From positions 1-17,809 of the forward strand of contig CALVKV010000016.1 in assembly GCA_944333305.1 (NCBI GenBank): a stretch of 17,809 bases of DNA, read 5' to 3'. The DNA is from an uncultured Bacilli bacterium. Its GTDB lineage: Bacteria > Bacillota_I > Bacilli_A > RF39 > UBA660. The translations under genes and the position numbers were made by a program. A model generated the notes under the pieces. The model made no database searches and was not told the DNA's origin. It saw only the letters and a program-made list of their open reading frames with translations. Positions 14,668 through 17,809 of this stretch are shown one piece after another (position 1 is the first letter of the stretch; the number at the start of each line of letters is the position of its first letter).

Positions 14668-15648
14668 GTGAACGTTATTGTTGCTAATGAAGCAAAAGCG
14701 ATGCTATCCACTTTGGATATAGATGTTATTAAAAGTGTAGATGGTGTGCATACAGCTGATGAAATTGTTGATATGTTCAAAAACTTCTTTTATGCAAGAA
14801 TGATTTTAGATGTAACAGCAATTAAAGACTATGAGGATATTACTAATATTCAAAAAATATCTATTGGTCTTGATGCGGATAAAATCATTCTTTTACTTCC
14901 TAATAACGAAGCCTCTACTTCTAGTAGTTATTTATCGAAGATTATATCTATGGGTATTTATAACTTTACAACTACTGTAGATGGGATTAAATACTTTTTA
15001 GATCATCCTAATACTTATAAAGATGTTGCTCATATTCAGCAACTTAATGATTTGTCTAGTACTATTAATGATAAGGTAGTAGCAGGTTCTAGGATAATAG
15101 GTATTAAGAATGTTACTGATCATGCCGGAAGTACTACTTTAATATATATGTTGAAAAAAGAATTGGAGCAGACTTATGGTATGAGTGTTGTGGCTATTGA
15201 AGTTAATCGACATGATTTTCTATATTTTAATAGTCATAATATGATTTCTGTTGATGATGAACATTTGATGACAGAGATTGTTAAACATAAGGATGTTGCA
15301 ATAATCTTGATAGATTTAAATGACTCTAGTAATGAAGGTGCATGTAATGATGTTTTATATTTGATTGAGCCTTCAAGTATTAGATTAAATAAATTAATGA
15401 GGAGAGATAGGCGAATATTTGAAGAATTAAAGGGGAGAAAAATAGTTCTTAATATGAGTTTGCTTTCTAATAGTGATATTATGGATTTTGAATATGAAGG
15501 AAAAACGAAAGTTTTTTATAATATACCACCACTTAATGATAGAGTAAAAAATCCTGTGCTTAGTGATTTTTTGTCTAAAATAGGTCTTATTAATAAACCT
15601 AAAGAAAAAGAAGACGGCGGAAAAATATTTGGACTATTTAAAAGATAA
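14668..15648 (+). CDS. TadZ/CpaE-like protein with degenerate P-loop
   Basis: A 326-residue cytoplasmic protein. The N-terminal part (about 1-118) looks like a receiver-type alpha/beta domain without a clear phosphoacceptor, as in CpaE/TadZ. The C-terminal part (about 140-310) resembles a ParA/MinD-type fold: IIGIKNVTDHAGSTTLIYMLKK stands where MinD-like proteins have GGVGKTT. Both Lys of the deviant Walker A are missing (DHAGSTT, 151-157). Later strands include VVAIEVNR, VAIILIDLND and IVLNMSLLS. TadZ directs the pilus machine to a site in the cell and is often a poor or inactive ATPase, so the loss fits a scaffold role. It starts with GTG 14668 after AAGGAAG (14654-14660). The C-terminus is Lys/Glu-rich and ends GLFKR. 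It ends the pilin transcript block; the next gene has its own promoter. Confidence 0.75.
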   Translation: MNVIVANEAKAMLSTLDIDVIKSVDGVHTADEIVDMFKNFFYARMILDVTAIKDYEDITNIQKISIGLDADKIILLLPNNEASTSSSYLSKIISMGIYNFTTTVDGIKYFLDHPNTYKDVAHIQQLNDLSSTINDKVVAGSRIIGIKNVTDHAGSTTLIYMLKKELEQTYGMSVVAIEVNRHDFLYFNSHNMISVDDEHLMTEIVKHKDVAIILIDLNDSSNEGACNDVLYLIEPSSIRLNKLMRRDRRIFEELKGRKIVLNMSLLSNSDIMDFEYEGKTKVFYNIPPLNDRVKNPVLSDFLSKIGLINKPKEKEDGGKIFGLFKR

Positions 15649-15651
15649 TAA

Positions 15652-15680
15652 TTGACAAATTTCAATAATTTATATATTAT
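15652..15680 (+). promoter_or_regulatory. Near-consensus sigma-A promoter for the VirB2-like genes
   Basis: A perfect TTGACA (15652-15657) is separated by exactly 17 bp from TATTAT (15675-15680). The predicted start is near 15687, just before AAAGGAG (15690-15696). It is the best-matching promoter in the window, which suggests high expression of the small two-TM proteins downstream. Confidence 0.82.
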
Positions 15681-15703
15681 TATTGTAGTAAAGGAGAATG
15701 ATT

Positions 15704-16075
15704 ATGAGTGGTTTAAATTTAATGAGTTTAGTACAGATTTTGGATGCAGCTGCTGGTCCATGCCAAGGTTTTGGATTTGTAGTTAGAATTATTAAGAATG
15801 GATTATTTCCTATTTTACAAATAGGTATTCCTATTATTTTAATAGTTCTTGGAACTTTAGATTTGGCGAAAGCGGTTATATCTTCTGATGATAAGGCTGT
15901 TAAAGAAGCACAATCTAAATTAATTAAGAGATGTATATATGCAATATTAGTGTTCTTTATTGTTACGCTTATTAATTTACTATTTAATATGGTAGGAAAT
16001 ATTACTGGTAATGAAGCTTTGGAAAGATGGAGTCAGTGTTGGAATAATCCAGAAGATAATACTATATATGAATAA
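15704..16075 (+). CDS. VirB2/T4SS-pilin-like two-TM protein, copy 1
   Basis: A 123-residue membrane protein with two TM helices (about 34-58 and 77-97) joined by a short charged loop (DLAKAVISSDDKAVKEAQSKLIKR). A Cys precedes the first helix (Cys20, GPCQGFGF) and another follows the second (Cys112, RWSQCWN). This layout resembles the VirB2/TrbC and T4SS-pilin families, small hydrophobic subunits of type IV secretion pili or membrane channels. ATG 15704 is chosen because AAAGGAG ends 7 nt before it; ATG 15698 leaves only 1 nt. The next gene is a clear paralogue and the C-terminus of the third repeats the same module. Its function in a Tad locus is unknown; the family call is from architecture and should be checked with a profile search. 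Confidence 0.72.
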   Translation: MSGLNLMSLVQILDAAAGPCQGFGFVVRIIKNGLFPILQIGIPIILIVLGTLDLAKAVISSDDKAVKEAQSKLIKRCIYAILVFFIVTLINLLFNMVGNITGNEALERWSQCWNNPEDNTIYE

Positions 16076-16086
16076 TATTCGTATTT

Positions 16087-16113
16087 ATAAATAGCAATTT
16101 AATTGCTATTTAT
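16087..16113 (+). terminator. Stem-loop after VirB2-like copy 1
   Basis: AAATAGCAATT (16089-16099) and AATTGCTATTT (16101-16111) form an almost perfect palindrome, extended one or two pairs outward. It is followed by TATTTACTAT, a poor T-run, so it may end only part of the transcripts and let the rest reach copy 2. The arm sequence recurs after copy 2. Confidence 0.6.
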
Positions 16114-16133
16114 TTACTATAAGAAAGGTTTAT

Positions 16134-16487
16134 ATGACTTATTTTCAAATATTAGATGAAGTTGTTATTAACGTTGAAAGTAATTGCTATGGCTTTGATT
16201 TTATAATTAGAGTTATCAAAGAAGGAATATTTCCTATATTACAAATAGCAATTCCTATTATTTTATTAGTACTTTGTACTTTTGATTTAGGTAAAGCAGT
16301 CATAAATAGTGATGATAAAGAAAATAAGAAAATAATTAAGAGATTAATAAGAAGACTTGTTTATGCAATTTTAATATTCTTTTTTATTACAATTATTAAC
16401 TTGATATTTACTATGATTGGTGATATTACAGAGAATGAGGATTTAATGCGATGGAGTCAGTGTTGGAATAATCCTGCAGATGAATAG
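16134..16487 (+). CDS. VirB2/T4SS-pilin-like two-TM protein, copy 2
   Basis: A 117-residue paralogue of the preceding gene. Shared features are GxFPILQI.IPIIL before the first helix core, the 'DL.KAVI.SDDK' loop, a basic stretch before helix 2 (IIKRLIRRLVYAIL), and an identical RWSQCWNNP near the C-terminus. Flanking Cys18 and Cys110 are kept. The gene and the stem-loop behind it repeat the gene-plus-stem-loop unit upstream, so this is a tandem duplication that has diverged. ATG 16134 has AGAAAGG (16122-16128) 5 nt upstream. No convincing promoter of its own is visible, so it probably depends on read-through from 15652-15680. Two similar subunits could form a mixed filament or pore (inference). 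Confidence 0.72.
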   Translation: MTYFQILDEVVINVESNCYGFDFIIRVIKEGIFPILQIAIPIILLVLCTFDLGKAVINSDDKENKKIIKRLIRRLVYAILIFFFITIINLIFTMIGDITENEDLMRWSQCWNNPADE

Positions 16488-16499
16488 AATAGCTTTAAC

Positions 16500-16530
16500 A
16501 AAATAGCAATTGTGATTGCTATTTTTTATT
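16500..16530 (+). terminator. Rho-independent terminator after VirB2-like copy 2
   Basis: AAATAGCAAT (16501-16510), loop TGTG, and ATTGCTATTT (16515-16524), one more A-T pair outside, followed by TTTATT. This is a stronger terminator than the one after copy 1 and uses the same arm sequence. Confidence 0.85.
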
Positions 16531-16544
16531 GAATTTGATATATT
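16516..16544 (+). promoter_or_regulatory. Promoter of the secreted VirB2-module protein
   Basis: TTGCTA (16516-16521, four of six matches) lies 17 bp before TATATT (16539-16544), which has the TGn extension (TGATATATT). The -35 is inside the right arm of the preceding terminator. The predicted start near 16551 excludes the ATG there as a translation start and leaves AGAGGTG (16556-16562) in the leader. Confidence 0.55.
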
Positions 16545-16568
16545 TATATTATGTTAGAGGTGCTTAAT

Positions 16569-17690
16569 ATGAAGAAATCTTATTTTTTATTGTTTTTATT
16601 TGTATTTGCAATTTTTTTAATTTGTCCTCAAGAAGTAGAGGCAAAGACAGAGTGCGAATATGTTTTAGAGTATGAAGCGACAGATTCCGTAACAGGAGAG
16701 GACGTTGTTTTACCATATACTTTTATTTTGGAAACTGAGGATGATGATAGTAAGCTTACTAAAGTAACACTTTTAAAACAAAGTCTTGCACCAGTTGATG
16801 TAAAATTCGCTAATGGTAAAGGGCTTGATTTGAATGATGATGGAACTTGTCCTAACATTGTTGTTTATGATCAAGCGGTAATGGGTGGATATAAAATATA
16901 TAAAACTATGAAGACATGTCGGGATGGATTATTTACTCTTAATGATAGATGTTATGAATTGACTGGAAGATTTAGGGATACTAGTTCTTCAGCATCTGAT
17001 CAGACTGGAACCGGTAGTCAATATAGAGCGTCATTGTCAGATTCTAGTGATGATAGTTGTAGTTATATACATACATTTGAAGGATTTAATGGTAATGTTA
17101 TTACTAATACTATAACAGTTGATAAAAAAGGAGATAATGATGCAGATGGTAGTTGTGACATTTATCTTGCTACTTCATGTAGACTTACTGTAGATGTTCC
17201 TGGTGATTTTTATGATAGTAATAACCAATTTTTTTGTCCAGCATATATTTATATAACTAGTGATGCAGGCGGAAGAGATGCTTCTGATTATAGATTAACA
17301 TTATATGATACGGGTACTGAAAGTGATGAGGATAGATCTGGGCCGCAGAATGAGGAAGAAAACTGGCAAGAGTTAGGTGATCAGGTTACGCTTGATGATT
17401 TTAATACTACTATATATTGTGAAGATATATTTGGTCAAGAAGAAGGAGAACTTGGGTGGTTACTTAATTTGATTTTAGGGTATATTAGAGTAATTGGTCC
17501 TATTTTAGTAGTATTATTAAGTGCTATAGATTTTATAAAAGCAGTTGTTGGTACTGATGAGAAAGCTATGAAAGAGGCTCAATCTAAATTAGTAATTAGA
17601 TTAATCTGTGCAGTAGGTTTATTCCTTGTACCTACGTTAGTTCAAGTATTATTATCATTTATTAATCAAACTGCTTGTTCATTATCATAG
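16569..17690 (+). CDS. Secreted Cys-rich protein with C-terminal VirB2-like two-TM module
   Basis: A 373-residue protein. The signal peptide (about 1-25: KK, hydrophobic core, ICPQEVEA) is followed by an extracellular domain with several Cys, the acidic repeats typical of this locus, and a Ser/Asp/Gly-rich middle (about 140-165). The last 92 residues (from about 282) repeat the two-TM module of the two upstream genes: TMs at about 297-320 and 341-364, loop DFIKAVVGTDEKAMKEAQSKL, and flanking Cys284 and Cys370. The match in the loop (KAV...D.KA.KEAQSKL) to copy 1 is close. ATG 16569 follows AGAGGTG by 6 nt; the in-frame ATG 16551 precedes the ribosome site. The protein looks like a fusion of an ectodomain to a pilin/channel subunit and could cap or anchor an assembly of the small proteins (inference). 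I do not recognise the ectodomain. Confidence 0.75.
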   Translation: MKKSYFLLFLFVFAIFLICPQEVEAKTECEYVLEYEATDSVTGEDVVLPYTFILETEDDDSKLTKVTLLKQSLAPVDVKFANGKGLDLNDDGTCPNIVVYDQAVMGGYKIYKTMKTCRDGLFTLNDRCYELTGRFRDTSSSASDQTGTGSQYRASLSDSSDDSCSYIHTFEGFNGNVITNTITVDKKGDNDADGSCDIYLATSCRLTVDVPGDFYDSNNQFFCPAYIYITSDAGGRDASDYRLTLYDTGTESDEDRSGPQNEEENWQELGDQVTLDDFNTTIYCEDIFGQEEGELGWLLNLILGYIRVIGPILVVLLSAIDFIKAVVGTDEKAMKEAQSKLVIRLICAVGLFLVPTLVQVLLSFINQTACSLS

Positions 17691-17733
17691 AGAAAAATAT
17701 ATATTATTAAATGTAAATATAATAGCAATAGCA

Positions 17734-17809
17734 TGTGATTAATTAGTGAAAATGTCTCAAAGTTAAAGATAGAAAATTAGTGAAAATGTCTCAATATAAA
17801 AGTTAGATT
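17734..17809. mobile_element. Probable left end of an insertion sequence (IS21-like), running off the window
   Basis: Sequence after the last gene changes to TGTGATT followed by two perfect copies of a 20-bp repeat spaced 34 nt apart. IS21-family elements have TG-starting ends with repeated transposase-binding sites just inside, and the repeat resembles ends I recall from Firmicute IS21 elements. No transposase is visible because the window stops 76 nt in. Boundary and family are inference; strand cannot be set. Confidence 0.4.
17741..17794 (+). repeat. Two perfect 20-bp direct repeats
   Basis: AATTAGTGAAAATGTCTCAA occurs at 17741-17760 and again at 17775-17794, separated by 14 nt. There are no gene-like frames around it. 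Exact identity over 20 bp in such AT-rich DNA is unlikely by chance and suggests protein-binding sites such as transposase sites. Confidence 0.9.

Noticed and set aside
15698..15706. ATG 15698 as start of VirB2-like copy 1
   Set aside because: Only 1 nt separates it from AAAGGAG; ATG 15704 has 7 nt.
16115..16120. TACTAT as a -10 for VirB2-like copy 2
   Set aside because: No -35-like hexamer at 16-18 bp upstream and no TGn extension; read-through from the upstream promoter is simpler.
16551..16571. ATG 16551 as start of the 373-residue protein
   Set aside because: It precedes the ribosome site AGAGGTG and coincides with the predicted transcript start; ATG 16569 begins the signal peptide.
16628..16858. 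Reverse-strand reading frame of 76 codons inside the last gene
   Set aside because: Fully antisense to a gene with signal peptide and promoter; its Ser/Val-rich translation looks like a shadow.
17741..17794. The 20-bp repeats as a CRISPR array
   Set aside because: Only two copies, a 14-nt spacer, no dyad symmetry and no cas genes; an IS end explains them better.

Overview
The window is AT-rich, gene-dense DNA from a low-GC monoderm bacterium, probably an uncultured gut-type member of the Bacilli/Firmicutes. The grounds are strong AAGGAG-type ribosome sites, TGnTATAAT extended -10 promoters, Rho-independent terminators, a sortase, a lipoprotein, and Tad-type pilus genes with no secretin or outer-membrane partner. 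The species cannot be named from this sequence. All 18 genes whose ends are visible stop with TAA (12) or TAG (6). None uses TGA, and tryptophan is encoded by TGG.

Layout. Bases 1-204 are the 3' end of tsf (EF-Ts), followed by a terminator. typA/bipA (317-2131) follows with its own promoter. It converges on a reverse-strand gene for a thioredoxin-like lipoprotein (2149-2568), and the two share one bidirectional terminator. From 2683 onward everything is on the plus strand and looks like one surface-appendage locus.

Block A (2683-9675) holds surface genes: a five-TM protein with a DUF4352-like ectodomain; a membrane-anchored mosaic protein (pilin-like segment, Ig-like domain, two lectin-like modules); a class B-like sortase; and a 937-residue Cys-rich secreted protein. 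Block B (9678-13942) holds the Tad machine: a small one-TM protein, a CpaB/RcpC-like SAF protein, the CpaF/TadA ATPase, TadB and TadC. Spacings in A and B run from a 14-nt overlap to 20 nt, which suggests one transcript of about 11 kb. Block C (13949-15648) starts with an extended -10 promoter inside a hairpin. It encodes a 52-residue pilin-like protein, a TadE-like pseudopilin, and a TadZ/CpaE-like protein whose P-loop has lost its lysine. Block D (15652-17690) has two tandem small two-TM proteins resembling VirB2/T4SS pilins, and a secreted Cys-rich protein ending in the same two-TM module. The two small genes are separated by near-identical stem-loops.

The last 76 bases carry two perfect 20-bp direct repeats. 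They are best read as the left end of an insertion sequence (IS21-like by inference), possibly inserted into a third copy of the block D stem-loop.

Working model (inference): CpaF, TadB, TadC and TadZ assemble a pilus from the 52-residue and TadE-like subunits. CpaB, the mosaic protein and the Cys-rich proteins make up its extracellular or tip parts. The sortase may attach or crosslink a component, and the lipoprotein thioredoxin may service disulfides. No prepilin peptidase and no LPXTG/NPQTN-type sorting signal was found in the window, so part of the system must lie elsewhere or work differently. The combination of Tad core, class B-like sortase and VirB2-like modules is the most unusual feature here.
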